DNA of 64,000 nucleotides. Origin: Gammaproteobacteria bacterium. GTDB lineage: Bacteria; Pseudomonadota; Gammaproteobacteria; Chromatiales; Chromatiaceae. Positions 63,962 to 64,000 of this stretch are shown here, piece after piece. Within the stretch, counting starts at the first letter, position 1; each line of letters starts with the position of its first letter. The translations under genes were made by a program, and so were the position numbers. Location: assembly GCA_011389885.1 (NCBI GenBank), contig JAABTK010000003.1, positions 1 through 64,000 on the forward strand. Direction: 5' to 3'. The notes under the pieces are model-generated. The model ran no database searches, was not told the origin of the DNA, and saw only the letters and a list, made by a program, of their open reading frames with translations.

Positions 63962-64000
63962 CTGGTTGCGAGGCTCCGCCTCGCAACCCCGTCTGCCGGC
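63962..64000. repeat. 39-bp palindromic repeat, second copy (truncated by the window edge)
   Basis: Exact reverse complement of 11573-11611, with the same TTGCGAGGC/GCCTCGCAA core. Just upstream is a small palindrome AAAACT/AGTTTT (about 63948-63961). The 63814-63961 stretch has no gene I can support. Confidence 0.85.

Overview
The window reads as chromosome from a G+C-rich gammaproteobacterium, probably from the Chromatiales/Thiotrichales side of the class. This rests on gene content and not on a database search: an AmpG-like permease, an mlaFEDCB operon, the his-tat arrangement, rpoZ-spoT, a one-piece tmRNA with an ANDDNYALAA tag, and a pyrophosphate economy (pfp next to a K+-independent H+-pyrophosphatase). 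Most genes are core metabolism. The accessory parts are the left end (1-4.75 kb), the repeat-filled intergenic spaces, and the right end downstream of a tRNA-Met.

Layout. 1-4.75 kb: lower-G+C block with the C-terminal part of a surface-type protein, an exported protein of unknown function, a parvulin PPIase and a PqqD-like/glycosyltransferase-like protein; this is the least explained part. 4.9-7.8 kb: AmpG-like permease, TauE/SafE-like membrane protein, short DUF72-like protein. 8.3-11.4 kb: mlaFEDCB lipid-trafficking operon (mlaA lies apart at 55.3-56.0 kb). 12.0-18.7 kb, minus strand: hisB-hisH-hisA, then an Uma2 nuclease-like gene and a sulfotransferase, then hisF-hisE-tatA-tatB-tatC, with a TatC carrying a long C-terminal extension. 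18.7-22.5 kb: potABCD. 22.7-26.3 kb: DUF1622 protein and an SNF2 helicase with two SWIM-like zinc motifs. 26.9-28.5 kb: hipBA. 28.6-30.0 kb: exonuclease I. 30.1-36.4 kb: LuxR-type regulator divergent from a CheB-CheR-PAS protein and a PAS-GGDEF-EAL protein. 37.0-40.5 kb: pfp and hppA. 40.6-41.0 kb: a frameshifted AT-rich gene. 41.3-45.3 kb: trmL, pyrD, a PaaK/CapK-like ligase and a lone C5-cytosine methyltransferase. 45.7-51.8 kb: a 1247-aa haem-motif PAS-GGDEF-EAL sensor, a small antitoxin-like protein, an iron alcohol dehydrogenase, an ABM-domain protein and RidA. 52.2-54.7 kb: rpoZ-spoT. 55.3-61.9 kb: mlaA, rnt, ssrA, an endonuclease I-like gene, a small membrane protein, Ap4A phosphorylase, a lone V-ATPase subunit I and tRNA-Met. 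62.5-63.8 kb: a YjjJ-type HipA gene interrupted by one in-frame TAG.

The most unusual feature across the window is its non-coding repeats. One MITE-like family has terminal inverted repeats ending in CTAG. In four genes (DUF72, hipA, spoT, mlaA) the TAG stop codon lies inside that terminal motif or a near match to it. A second, REPIN-like family consists of paired inverted GTCGAGGCTTTAGCC motifs. A 39-bp palindromic repeat occurs identically at 11.6 kb and at the right edge. No transposase is encoded here, so these elements would have to be moved in trans or be relics. No CRISPR array, rRNA operon or intact prophage was seen.
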